A stretch of DNA of 34,238 nt from Alphaproteobacteria bacterium (GTDB lineage Bacteria; Pseudomonadota; Alphaproteobacteria; Paracaedibacterales; CAIULA01). How positions within the stretch are numbered: position 1 is the stretch's first letter; each line of letters begins with the position of its first letter. Positions 16,655 through 25,233 of this stretch are shown here, one piece after another. The notes below the pieces were generated by a model. That model was not told the origin of the DNA. It saw nothing but the letters and a program-made list of their open reading frames with translations, and searched no databases. The position numbers and the translations under genes are program-made. The stretch lies in assembly GCA_019749935.1 (NCBI GenBank), contig JAIEPD010000009.1:1-34238 (forward strand), read 5' to 3'.

Positions 16655-17566
16655 GTGTCTTTAGATTCCCCTCTCCTCTCGCGCCTTGATAGATGGTTAA
16701 AGCGCCAATACCCCAATCTGACTCAAGGAATGATTGAAAAGCTTTTAAGGCAAGGCAAAATTAGAGTCAATGGCCAAAAAGCCACCTCAGGAACCCGAGT
16801 GAGCGAAGAAGACACGATCAGCGTTCCCGATAGCTTTTTAAAAACACTAACCCAAACACCAGCACCCATGGTGACTTATAAGCCGGAAGATATTGATTAT
16901 CTTGCCTCGTTGATTATATGGGAAGATGAAGAGATTTGCGTCCTAAATAAACCTTCAGGTCTTGCAACCCAAGGGGGGACCAAAACAACCAGGCATCTTG
17001 ATGGGCTGCTGCAAGCATATGGATGCGGGAAACCCTTTCGATTGGTGCATCGCCTGGACCGAGACACAAGCGGTGTTTTGATTGTGGCAAAAACACTAAA
17101 GATGTCTGTTTCTCTAAGCGATGCTTTTAAAAAGAAACTTGTTAAAAAGGTTTATTGGGCCATTGTTCACAAAACCCCAGCCCTCAAACAAGGCACGATC
17201 AATGCCCCGATTGCAAAAATCGTGGACGGTAGCAAAGAGAAAATGGTTGTTGATTTTGATGCTGGGAAAGCAGCCATCACTGAATATCGCGTTTTAAAGC
17301 CTTTAAAAGATGGGTCATCTTGGCTAGAACTGAAACCTGAAACGGGTCGCACACATCAATTACGTGTTCATACGTCCTATATAGGTCACCCTATTGTCGG
17401 AGATAAAAAATACGGATCAACTGAAGACGAATCCTTGCATCTCCATTCCCGCAAAATTACAATTCCAGTTTCTTCAGGTAGGACATTGACATTTGTAGCT
17501 CCTCCCCCCCATCATATTGAAGAGAAGTTAAAAAACTCTAAAATTAATTGGGAGAGTTATGCATGA
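16655..17566 (+). CDS. RluC/RluD-family 23S rRNA pseudouridine synthase
   Basis: The 303-residue protein has an N-terminal S4 RNA-binding domain (about residues 8-60, QGMIEKLLRQGKIRVNGQKA) and an RluA-type catalytic domain with HRLDRDTSG, catalytic Asp135. ELKPETGRTHQLRVH and HPIVGDKKYG are further family blocks. It would isomerise uridines in 23S rRNA; RluC is most likely from the S4-plus-catalytic layout and length, but RluD is not excluded. It starts with GTG four bases after the popZ stop and has a weak ribosome binding site, so translational coupling is likely. Its stop overlaps the next start as ATGA. Confidence 0.88.
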   Translation: MSLDSPLLSRLDRWLKRQYPNLTQGMIEKLLRQGKIRVNGQKATSGTRVSEEDTISVPDSFLKTLTQTPAPMVTYKPEDIDYLASLIIWEDEEICVLNKPSGLATQGGTKTTRHLDGLLQAYGCGKPFRLVHRLDRDTSGVLIVAKTLKMSVSLSDAFKKKLVKKVYWAIVHKTPALKQGTINAPIAKIVDGSKEKMVVDFDAGKAAITEYRVLKPLKDGSSWLELKPETGRTHQLRVHTSYIGHPIVGDKKYGSTEDESLHLHSRKITIPVSSGRTLTFVAPPPHHIEEKLKNSKINWESYA

Positions 17567-18492
17567 GTATAGTCAAAAAAATTGAAGAAGATCAAATCTT
17601 TAACCTTAGAACCCATCAAGTTTTTTCTTCTGATTTTCAGCATGTTTACAATCAATGCCGAACCCGATTAATTAATGAAGGTGAAAAATCTTTATCAACA
17701 CTCAAAGAACAACTCGATATTTTAGATCAGCTTTCTGAATTTCCGTTAGGGAGATTTATTATCGAAAATAAGGGAATGAATGGTTATTGGACTGATTACA
17801 CCCTAAGGCCCCCTCAAAATACAGCCCTTAAACCTTTGGAAAAATTTTACTTAGAAAAAGCCCCAAGCACTTTGGCGACAAGAGAATCCTTTTATATCTC
17901 TCAAGAGATTATGCAGCAAAACTTAAAGAATGGTATCAAGATTGCCTCTCTTCCTTGCGGCGTCATGGCAAATATATTAACGCTTGATTTTTCAAAAATT
18001 GAAAATATGCGCTTGGTTGGAATTGATCTTGATTTTGAAGTTCTGATTTATGCCAATAAATTGGCTGAAGAAAGAAAATTACAAAACCATCTTGAATTGC
18101 TTCAACATGATGCCTGGCAATTTGAAAGTCAATCAGAATACGATATGGTGTCTAGTCATGGATTAAATCTTTATATTACCAATGAAGAAGAGCTCCTCTC
18201 TCTTTACACTAAATGCTGTACTGCCTTGAAACCAGGCGGGCTTTTTATCGGAAGCTTTTTAACGCCTTCTCCTTTTGATTCAGAAAATTCCCCTTGGGAT
18301 ATGACAAAGGTCAATGAAGAGGATTTGCGCTATCAACGCGTCATTTTTAATGATGTAGCTAAGGTTAAATGGCGACATTTCTATACCTATGACCAGGTTG
18401 CAGATCAATTAACCAAAGCAGGGTTTGCAGACATCGAATTTATTCCCGATTCAGCCAACATCAGGCCTGTTATTGTGGCGCAAAAGGGTTAA
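17563..18492 (+). CDS. Class I SAM-dependent methyltransferase, substrate unknown
   Basis: The 309-residue protein (ATG at 17563, GGGAGAG upstream, start overlapping the rluC-like stop) shows a Rossmann methyltransferase core. IKIASLPCGVMANILTLD at about 130-147 takes the place of motif I, GIDLDFEVLIYANKLA carries the acidic residue of motif II, and YDMVSSHGLNLYI followed by LKPGGLFIGSFL forms the later strands. A helical N-terminal region of about 110 residues precedes the core. I cannot assign the substrate; the fold fits small-molecule or protein methylation better than rRNA methylation. It is probably expressed with rluC. Its stop codon overlaps the convergent ccmA end by four bases. Confidence 0.75.
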   Translation: MSIVKKIEEDQIFNLRTHQVFSSDFQHVYNQCRTRLINEGEKSLSTLKEQLDILDQLSEFPLGRFIIENKGMNGYWTDYTLRPPQNTALKPLEKFYLEKAPSTLATRESFYISQEIMQQNLKNGIKIASLPCGVMANILTLDFSKIENMRLVGIDLDFEVLIYANKLAEERKLQNHLELLQHDAWQFESQSEYDMVSSHGLNLYITNEEELLSLYTKCCTALKPGGLFIGSFLTPSPFDSENSPWDMTKVNEEDLRYQRVIFNDVAKVKWRHFYTYDQVADQLTKAGFADIEFIPDSANIRPVIVAQKG

Positions 18493-19052
18493 GCTAGCTC
18501 TAGACAGGTACCTTCTTCTTTCAAAAAGTCGTGAGATGCAATGATGGCAGCTCTGGCTTTTTGAAGATGGTCCTTTAAAAGGTATTTAAATACATCTTTC
18601 GCGCTATTATCTAAGTTGCTAAAGGGTTCATCCAATATCCAAAGCGGCTTGTTTGAAAGAAATGCGGAAACAAGTGCCAATTGCCGTTTTTGCCCCATCG
18701 ATAAAGTTCCAACAAGACGCTTTTTGATCTTATTTAAATGAAATAAAGACAGTGCGTTTTCTTGCTCAACCTTCGTCCCGCTCCCGTACACACTGCAGCG
18801 GAAATCTATATTTTCCTGAATGCTTAATGACTCCTTTAAACCCGTTTCATGACCGCAATAAAAAAAAGTCTTTGTTTCAATGCTGCCTTTTTGAAGAGGA
18901 GAAATTTTAGCGATTAAACTAAGAAGAGTTGATTTGCCAGATCCATTATGCCCTGTAACAAATAAGACCTCGCCAGACTTTACTGTAAACGTCAAAGGCG
19001 AATTGATTGTTGAATATATTCGCGGATCAACGAGATGATTAACTTTCAGCAA
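18489..19052 (-). CDS. ccmA: CcmA-like heme exporter ATPase
   Basis: A short 187-residue ABC ATPase with Walker A GHNGSGKST, a CcmA-type Q-loop region (FFYCGHETGLKESLSIQENIDF), signature LSMGQKRQLAL, Walker B WILDEPFSNLD and the H-loop ASHD. CcmA with CcmB drives heme handling in system I cytochrome c maturation at the inner membrane. No ccmB lies next to it, so it stands alone here. It is convergent with the methyltransferase gene and is the last core gene before the tRNA-Arg fragment that begins the island. Confidence 0.85.
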   Translation of the reverse strand: MLKVNHLVDPRIYSTINSPLTFTVKSGEVLFVTGHNGSGKSTLLSLIAKISPLQKGSIETKTFFYCGHETGLKESLSIQENIDFRCSVYGSGTKVEQENALSLFHLNKIKKRLVGTLSMGQKRQLALVSAFLSNKPLWILDEPFSNLDNSAKDVFKYLLKDHLQKARAAIIASHDFLKEEGTCLELA

Positions 19053-19076
19053 GACAAATCACAATAATTAAGAAAA

Positions 19077-19121
19077 TGGCGTTCCCGGCGGGATTCGAAC
19101 CCACGGCCTCAAGATTAGGAA
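19077..19121 (-). other. 3' half of tRNA-Arg(CCU), attachment-site remnant
   Basis: The reverse complement reads from an anticodon loop TTCCTAA (anticodon CCT) through TCTTG, the variable loop, T-arm GTGGGTTCGAATCCCGC, 3' acceptor CGGGAAC, discriminator G and CCA. The matching 5' half (GTTCCCG..., D-arm) is not in the adjoining sequence. Integrases of the P4 group commonly recombine in tRNA 3' ends and leave such a duplicate on one side. Here it lies 164 bases left of a truncated integrase, so it should be one end of the island, with the intact tRNA-Arg outside the window to the right. Confidence 0.75.
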
Positions 19122-19284
19122 TTTAGACTCCAGCTGTTTTCTCCTGACTAATTTTCCCTAATAAAGCTTTACAAAATAAGGGTTATAGCCTATTTTTAGT
19201 TTAATAGAGTTACACAAAAATATGTCATTTTTTACCTATCTTGTAACCCCGACGTAACCCCAATTCGACCCTCTAATTAGTGGA

Positions 19285-19531
19285 ATGTTTAATATGTCAG
19301 AGAATAAAATCAACTTTACGAAAGCTATTTTAGATACTTTGCCACTTCCTCGTCAAGGCCAACGGACGGTCTACCATGATAAAAAGACGAATGGTCTACA
19401 GATTCGTGTTACGAGTGCTGGTGTAAAAACCTTCTGTCTATATCGACGCATTAAAAATGGTAGTCCTGAACGTGTAACCCTAGGACGGTATCCTGATATG
19501 TCTATTGAACAAGCCCGTAATGAAAGTATAA
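19285..19531 (+). pseudogene. P4-type tyrosine integrase, N-terminal fragment
   Basis: The reading frame encodes the N-terminal arm-binding domain of P4-like integrases: LPLPRQGQRTVYHDKKTNGLQ, IRVTSAGVKTFCLYRRIKNG, SPERVTLGRYPDMSIEQAR. The normal protein has about 400 residues with a C-terminal R-H-R-Y catalytic domain; here the homology stops after about 83 residues, where an IS3-family element begins. The open frame runs on a few codons into the IS. No catalytic half was found on the other side. It faces away from the tRNA-Arg fragment, as integrases usually do. An ATG at 19294 is an alternative start. Confidence 0.85.
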
Positions 19532-19603
19532 TGGTCCCAGAAAACTGGACAGAAAAATGGCACTAAGTGAGATATAATTCTCTGGCTTAGATAGGAGCTA
19601 GAG

Positions 19604-19900
19604 ATGAGCAAAAAAGCAAGAGAATACAGTTCAGAAGAAAAAGCGAAGGTTGCGCTAGAAGCCCTAAAGGGTGACCTGACCATGGCGCAAATTAGCAGTA
19701 AATATGGGGTTCACGCGACTCAAATCAATCGGTGGCGTAAAGAGGCTTTAGAATCGATGGTCTCTGGGTTTAAATCAAAATCGAAGGCCAAGGATACCAG
19801 CCAAGAGGAGTTAATCAAGCAGCTTTATGAACAAATAGGTCAATTAACAGTAGAGAGGGACTGGCTCAAAAAAAAATCTACTCTCTTTGGCAAAAGATAA
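19604..19900 (+). CDS. IS3-family transposase OrfA
   Basis: A 98-residue helix-turn-helix protein: YSSEEKAKVALEALKGDLTMAQISSKYGVHATQINRWRKEAL at about 8-49, then a leucine-zipper-like C-terminus (EELIKQLYEQIGQLTVERDWLKKK). OrfA binds the IS ends. AGGAG precedes the ATG. The 3' end carries nine consecutive A residues (19868-19876), and the frame overlaps orfB by 14 bases, as is usual for IS3 elements that make a fused OrfAB. Confidence 0.92.
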   Translation: MSKKAREYSSEEKAKVALEALKGDLTMAQISSKYGVHATQINRWRKEALESMVSGFKSKSKAKDTSQEELIKQLYEQIGQLTVERDWLKKKSTLFGKR

Positions 19901-20822
19901 AAGAGGATTAATTGACAAAGAACACAAGAGGCTGAGTATAAAGAGGCAATGTGAGCTTTTGGGGTTAAATCGATCCAGTTATTATTTTAAACCCAAAGGT
20001 TTCAGCGTTGAAGATTATGCGATCATGAGGCGGATGGATGAAATTTTTACAGAACACCCCTATTATGGCACAAGACGTATGAAGGCTATTTTGGAAAAGG
20101 AAGGTTATACAATTGGGCGCAAGCGGATTAGCCGTTACTATCAGATTTTGGGGATAGAAACGATTTATCCCAAGATGAATTTAAGTAGGCGTAATCAGGC
20201 TCATAAGGTTTACGCGTATTTGTTGAAAGGGTTAGAAATTCAAAAACCGAATCAGGTTTGGAGCGCAGATATAACTTTTATTAGGCTAAGGCAAGGATTT
20301 GTATACTTGGTTGCCATTATCGATTGGTACAGTCGTTACGTTCTGAGTTGGAGGGTATCGATTAGTTTGAGCAGTGACTTTTGTGTGGATGCTTTAGAGG
20401 AGGCTTTATCTCTGTATGGTAACCCTGACATTTTTAACACGGATCAAGGTGTTCAGTTTACCTCTCAAGCCTTTGTATTGGTTTTAGAGGCAAGGAAAAT
20501 TTCCATCAGTATGGATGGAAAAGGAAGAGCTTTAGACAATGTTTTTATTGAACGGTTTTGGCGTTCTTTGAAGCAGGAAAAAATTTATAGAATTGAGCTT
20601 GATACTGTAATGGAGGCAAAGCAAGCGGTGAAAGAATATATGGATTTTTACAACAATCGAAGGCCTCATCAGGCTTTGGATTATCGAGTGCCAAGAGAAA
20701 TCCATTTTCAAGGGTCCAAGCCTGTTGAAATGATGGATAAGTCTAACGACTTACCCACAGTTCAACAAGCACAACCACCACATAACTTAATTTTAACAAG
20801 GGAGGATTATATCTCAAATTAA
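19887..20822 (+). CDS. IS3-family transposase OrfB (DDE)
   Basis: A 311-residue integrase-core protein. An N-terminal KRQCELLGLNRSSYYFKP is followed by HTH_21 (HPYYGTRRMKAILEKEGY) and the DDE catalytic core: Asp in WSADITFI, Asp in NTDQGVQFTS and Glu in DNVFIERFWRSLKQEKIY, ending with YNNRRPHQALDYRVP. The first in-frame start is a TTG; normal expression would be as an OrfAB fusion. The frame is offset +1 from orfA, whereas IS3 elements usually need a -1 shift, so the nine-A tract matters for whether this copy is active. The coding region is otherwise intact. Confidence 0.92.
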   Translation: MAKDKRGLIDKEHKRLSIKRQCELLGLNRSSYYFKPKGFSVEDYAIMRRMDEIFTEHPYYGTRRMKAILEKEGYTIGRKRISRYYQILGIETIYPKMNLSRRNQAHKVYAYLLKGLEIQKPNQVWSADITFIRLRQGFVYLVAIIDWYSRYVLSWRVSISLSSDFCVDALEEALSLYGNPDIFNTDQGVQFTSQAFVLVLEARKISISMDGKGRALDNVFIERFWRSLKQEKIYRIELDTVMEAKQAVKEYMDFYNNRRPHQALDYRVPREIHFQGSKPVEMMDKSNDLPTVQQAQPPHNLILTREDYISN

Positions 20823-21126
20823 GCTAAAAAATTGTCTAGACAAACGGGGCCACCTCATCAGGTATAGAAAATCTGTATTTGTATTACGGAATACCTTGCT
20901 GATGATTTTTATGATGATACGGCTTATAGCACGGAAGAAGATAACCTAAATTATTCAAAAACCATGTTTCTTCCTTAAAAAATGACACAACAAAATTAAG
21001 AATTCAACCTCATGAAAAACATATCTTTTTTGTTGTTCAAAAAGAAAAAATGTGGCTATTTGCCAGAACCATTGAACTCAAAAAGGGCAAAAGTCAAAAT
21101 AGAGCCATAGCAAATATCACCTACAA

Positions 21127-22100
21127 ACCCGAGTTATGGATTAAATTTTAGTTAAAATTGAGGGGTGAACTGGCTAAATTGAAATTGTTTAAAAAGCAAT
21201 TTAGGAGCCAGTTCATGAAGCAAGATATCACGGAATTATTTTATTGTGTTGATGAATTTACAGAAGGTAGGGAGAAAGAGATAAGAACCCATCAACTCTC
21301 TTCGCAGTCAAGTTGCTCTTTGCCGACAAGAGTACCAGGACTTTCTATGGGGGAAATCATAACAATTATCTTAATGTTTCCGTATTCTCCTTGTCGTAAT
21401 TTTAAATATTTTTATAAATCCTATATGGTTCTTTACCGGGAAGAATTTCCTCTTATGCCCAGTTATGAACGTTTTATAAGTTTAATGCCAAGAGCGCTTA
21501 TTTTTTTGGCTCTTTTGCTTTATTCCTTATTCACTCCTGGAAAAGGAATAGGATTTATCGATGCAACTTCTTTAGCTGTTTGCCATCCGAAAAGAATCTC
21601 GAGAAATAAAGTATTCAAAGGACTTGCTGCGCTTGGTAAAACAACAAAGGGTTGGTTCTTTGGATTCAAACTTCACGTCATTGTTGATGATAAAGGAAAC
21701 TTAATAAAAGCTAAACTTACGAAAGGAAACGTTGATGATAGGCATGTTGTTTCAGAAATGACGGAAGGACTAATAGGGCTTCTTTTTGGGGATAAAGGCT
21801 ATATTGATAAAGATCTGTTTTTAAAGCTTTATAGAAGAGATCTTAAGTTAGTAACAGGGCTCAAGAAAAACATGAAAAATAAGTTAATGATTTGGCATGA
21901 AAAAATCCTTTTGCGCAAACGCTCTTTGATTGAAACTGTCTTTGACTATTTAAAAAACAAACTACAACTTGAGCATACTAGACACAGATCTCCCTTTAAT
22001 ATGCTTGTCCATGTGATCTCAACTCTTATAGTCTATCAATTAAAATCTTCAAAGCCCGCTATCTCTCAAAATTACGCCCTACCTAATCCATAACTCGGGT
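21127..22100 (+). mobile_element. IS982-family insertion sequence, complete
   Basis: Perfect 17-bp terminal inverted repeats ACCCGAGTTATGGATTA (21127-21143) and its complement (22084-22100) bound a 974-bp element. A direct 5-bp repeat TACAA flanks it (21122-21126 and 22101-22105). The ACCC ends are those expected for IS982. The intact ends, target repeat and full-length transposase suggest a fairly recent insertion. Confidence 0.93.
21215..22093 (+). CDS. IS982-family transposase
   Basis: The ATG at 21215 is preceded by AGGAG; an upstream TTG at 21158 is less likely. The 292-residue product has the IS982 pattern: SMGEIITIILMFPYSPCRNFKYFY in the N-terminal half, then a DDE core with FIDATSLAVCHPKRI, KVFKGLAALGKTTKGWFFGFKLH, LFGDKGYIDKDLF and the C-terminal LLRKRSLIETVFDYLKNKLQLEHTRHRS. 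All blocks are present in one frame, so the enzyme is probably functional. Confidence 0.94.
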   Translation: MKQDITELFYCVDEFTEGREKEIRTHQLSSQSSCSLPTRVPGLSMGEIITIILMFPYSPCRNFKYFYKSYMVLYREEFPLMPSYERFISLMPRALIFLALLLYSLFTPGKGIGFIDATSLAVCHPKRISRNKVFKGLAALGKTTKGWFFGFKLHVIVDDKGNLIKAKLTKGNVDDRHVVSEMTEGLIGLLFGDKGYIDKDLFLKLYRRDLKLVTGLKKNMKNKLMIWHEKILLRKRSLIETVFDYLKNKLQLEHTRHRSPFNMLVHVISTLIVYQLKSSKPAISQNYALPNP

Positions 22101-22300
22101 TACAACATAAAGCGCTTTATCTTTTTTTGGAGACAATCTTATGTCATCTAAAAAATCTACATAATGACTTGAGATATCCTATATTTTTTGATTTTAAAAA
22201 TCTAATTCTTTTAATTTGCTCTATCTCATATTTTATCTAGATAAGGAATTAATGATAATTTACCCTATCGCACTAATGTCTTTCCACCTTTGCTCTTCTT

Positions 22301-25231
22301 TCAGTTTTCCATCTTCTTCAAAGCCCCCCTACTATTTAGTTTTTGCAAACTGTAAATGTTATAACATATTGGTTTATCTTGGAGTAAATAGGTCATTCTA
22401 GGCTTATCATGTTTAGAATCTATGTTATTTTCTGACTTGCTTGCTGCAGCTTTGGCTTTTGCAAACGCTTCTTGTGTTGATAACCCTATTCCCATTACCT
22501 CTCCCGTTGATTTCATTTCTGGTCCTTTTTCGTCCTTAGTCCCAGGAAACTTGTTAAAGGGGAAGACAGGGATTTTGGCTGTATGTAATGAACTTTTCTT
22601 CCAAGTTTCATAATCTGATTGTGGTAAAATATAACCAAGCATACAATTTACAGCCAGTTTAACTAAGGGAATATTCGTAGATTTGGCTACATAAGGTATG
22701 GTTCTTGAAGCTCTTGGATTGACTTCAATGATATATAACTGATCATCTTTTATAGCGAATTGAATGTTGATAAACCCTCTAATTTTTAAAGCCTTTGATA
22801 CCTTATGCGTGCACTCGTAAATCTCATTTTCAAGTGATTCTTGAAGATTTATTGGTGGCATCACACAAGATGAATCACCAGAATGAATGCCTGTCAGCTC
22901 AAGTTGCTGCATGATTCCACCAATTAATATATTATTACCATCTGTAACAGCATCAACCTCCATCTCAATTGCATTATCTAAAAATTCTTCTATTAAAACA
23001 GGGTAGCCATTGAGAGAGTAATCATTTAAATAACCCTCTAAGCTTTCTGCATCTTTAATTATAATGATACCGCTTCCCCCTATAACATAAGAAGGCCTTA
23101 AAACTAAGGGATATCCTATTTCTGTTGCTAAGCTTCTTGCTTGATCTGCAGTAACAAAAGTTTCGTTAAACGGTTGAGGTAGTTTTAATTTTTCAAGAAG
23201 TTGTTTAAACCGTTGTCTATCTTCAGCTAATTGAATTTGATTAGAACTTGTCCCTAATAAAGTAACACCAGCCTCCTCAAGTGACCTTGCAAGATGTAAA
23301 GGTGTTTGTCCTCCAAGTTGAACAATTACCGCTTTGGGTTTTTCGACTTTTATAATCTCCAAAATATTTTCAGTAGTTAGCGGCTCTAAATACAATCGTG
23401 TTGATATGTTATAGTCGGTTGATACTGTACTGGGGTTACAATTAACCATTATGGTTTCATATCCTAGCTCTTGCAAACTCAATGAAGCGTGAACACAACT
23501 GTAGTCAAACTCTATTCCTTGTCCAATTCGATTAGGTCCGCTGCCGATAATAAGAATTTTTTCTTTATTTGTAGTAGGAACCTCACACTGTTTCTCATAA
23601 CTAGCGTAAAAGTATCCAGTTGTTGTTGGAAATTCTCCAGAACAACTATCTATTCTTTTAAATGCAGGATAAATTTGATATTTTTCTCGATAATTTTTTA
23701 GGGTGGATTCATTTGTGCCTAAAAGTTCTGCTAAGCGTGCATCAGAAAAACCTTTATCTTTTAAAAATAAGAGGTCTTGCTGAGATAAAGAACTAATCTC
23801 TTTTTGCATTAACTCTTTTTCTGTAAAGATAATATCTTCAACCTGAGATAAGAACCAACGATCTATGTACGTATGTTTATAAATATCTTCTATATTAAAA
23901 CCAGCTCTAAAAGCATCTGCAATATATAACAAACGATCAGGGGTAGGCTTTTGAATTTTAGGAATTAATTCATTCTTTGTTGTATTTAAAGGTAATATTG
24001 GGTTGAATCCTGTAATTCCTGTTTCCAAACTTCTTAAGGCTTTTTGAATTGATTCTTGAAAACTCCTTCCTATAGCTATGACTTCTCCTACAGATTTCAT
24101 CTGAGTTGAAAGAGTAGTATCAGCATTTGGGAATTTCTCAAAATTAAAACGGGGGATTTTTGTTACCACATAATCAAGAGTAGGTTCAAAAGAGGCTGGC
24201 GTTAACCCTTGTGTTAAATCATTTTTTAATTCATCTAAAGTATATCCCAGAGCAAGTTTAGACGCGATTTTTGCTATCGGAAAACCTGTAGCTTTTGAGG
24301 CAAGAGCGGAGGATCTTGAAACACGAGGATTGACTTCAATTACAACAATATCACCATTTTCAGGATTAAGAGCAAACTGAACGTTACAACCCCCAGTTTT
24401 CATCCCCAGCTCTCTCATAAGTGAGAAAGCAGCATTCCTCATAAACTGATATTCTTTATCTGTTAAGGTTTGAGCAGGAGCAATTGTAATTGAATCACCT
24501 GTATGAACTCCAACCGGGTCAAAATTTTCAATGGAACAGATAATAATGCAATTTCCTACACCATCACACATAACTTCAAGTTCATATTCTTTCCAGCCCA
24601 TGATAGATTTTTCAAGCAAGATGCCGTTATTATGATTAACTTCAAAGGCTCTATTACATAATATAAGCAGGTCATCTATGGTATGTGCGATGCCACTTCC
24701 GCTGCCTCCTAAAGCAAAGGAAGCTCTTATCATAATTGGGAAACCAAAACTTTGAGCGCATTTTAAAGCTTCCTTTATTGTAAAAACTGTTTCCGACAAA
24801 GGAGTGTTTAACCCCAAAGAGTTAACAATCTTTTTAAATTTTTCTCTGTTTTCAGCTTTTTCAATGGTGTCTATAGATACACCAATCAAACTTACATCGA
24901 AACGTTCTAATACTCCTTGTTCAGAGAGTTCAAGAGCGCAATTAAGGGCTGTTTGGCCACCCATAGTTGCTAAAATAGCATCTGGCCTTTCTTGTTCAAT
25001 TATTTTGGTTAAGAATTCAAGTGTAAGAGGCTCTATATAAGTTGCATCTGCAAACTCAGGATCCGTCATAATGGTTGCAGGATTGGAATTTACTAATATA
25101 ACACGACAATTTTCTTCTTTTAGGGCAAGGATTGCTTGCGTTCCAGCGTAATCAAATTCACATGATTGCCCAATAACAATTGGACCTGCTCCTATCACAA
25201 GCACACTATTAATCGACAAATCTTTTGGCAT
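22301..25231 (-). CDS. carB: Carbamoyl-phosphate synthetase large subunit, no allosteric domain
   Basis: CarB makes carbamoyl phosphate from bicarbonate, ATP and ammonia channelled from CarA. Both ATP-grasp halves are present: the first with VLVIGAGPIVIGQSCEFDYAG and RASFALGGSGSGIAH, the second with ILIIGSGPNRIGQGIEFDYSC and RPSYVIGGSGIIII, plus paired EVNPRxSR motifs. Homology ends at EAFAKAKAAASK, about residue 930, where the E. coli protein (1073 residues) passes into the C-terminal MGS domain that binds UMP and ornithine. The last 45 or so residues (SENNIDSKHDK...) are unrelated, so the protein is 976 residues and lacks the regulatory domain. ATG at 25231 is preferred; a TTG at 25237 overlaps the carA stop. 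Likely in one operon with carA. Confidence 0.93.
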   Translation of the reverse strand: MPKDLSINSVLVIGAGPIVIGQSCEFDYAGTQAILALKEENCRVILVNSNPATIMTDPEFADATYIEPLTLEFLTKIIEQERPDAILATMGGQTALNCALELSEQGVLERFDVSLIGVSIDTIEKAENREKFKKIVNSLGLNTPLSETVFTIKEALKCAQSFGFPIMIRASFALGGSGSGIAHTIDDLLILCNRAFEVNHNNGILLEKSIMGWKEYELEVMCDGVGNCIIICSIENFDPVGVHTGDSITIAPAQTLTDKEYQFMRNAAFSLMRELGMKTGGCNVQFALNPENGDIVVIEVNPRVSRSSALASKATGFPIAKIASKLALGYTLDELKNDLTQGLTPASFEPTLDYVVTKIPRFNFEKFPNADTTLSTQMKSVGEVIAIGRSFQESIQKALRSLETGITGFNPILPLNTTKNELIPKIQKPTPDRLLYIADAFRAGFNIEDIYKHTYIDRWFLSQVEDIIFTEKELMQKEISSLSQQDLLFLKDKGFSDARLAELLGTNESTLKNYREKYQIYPAFKRIDSCSGEFPTTTGYFYASYEKQCEVPTTNKEKILIIGSGPNRIGQGIEFDYSCVHASLSLQELGYETIMVNCNPSTVSTDYNISTRLYLEPLTTENILEIIKVEKPKAVIVQLGGQTPLHLARSLEEAGVTLLGTSSNQIQLAEDRQRFKQLLEKLKLPQPFNETFVTADQARSLATEIGYPLVLRPSYVIGGSGIIIIKDAESLEGYLNDYSLNGYPVLIEEFLDNAIEMEVDAVTDGNNILIGGIMQQLELTGIHSGDSSCVMPPINLQESLENEIYECTHKVSKALKIRGFINIQFAIKDDQLYIIEVNPRASRTIPYVAKSTNIPLVKLAVNCMLGYILPQSDYETWKKSSLHTAKIPVFPFNKFPGTKDEKGPEMKSTGEVMGIGLSTQEAFAKAKAAASKSENNIDSKHDKPRMTYLLQDKPICYNIYSLQKLNSRGALKKMEN

Positions 25232-25233
25232 TT

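Larger units (their letters stand above)
19532..20852 (+). mobile_element. IS3-family insertion sequence
   Basis: Two overlapping transposase frames are flanked by imperfect inverted ends: TGGTCCCAGAAAACTGGACA at 19532 and, on the reverse strand, TGGCCCCGTTTGTCTAGACA ending at 20852 (about 13 of 20 positions equal). Exact ends may shift by a few bases. I see no direct target repeat, and the integrase does not resume on the right, which points to a deletion next to the element. Confidence 0.85.
20945..22151 (+). pseudogene. Unknown coding fragment interrupted by IS982
   Basis: An open frame without a visible start runs from 20945 to the IS982 insertion (…HIFFVVQKEKMWLFARTIEL then KKGKSQNRAIANITY). 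Removing 21127-22100 and one copy of TACAA lets it continue in phase as NIKRFIFFWRQSYVI and stop at 22149-22151. The restored piece has about 75 residues and looks like the C-terminal part of a lost gene. I do not recognise it. The stretch 20853-20944 before it shows no convincing coding. Confidence 0.4.
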
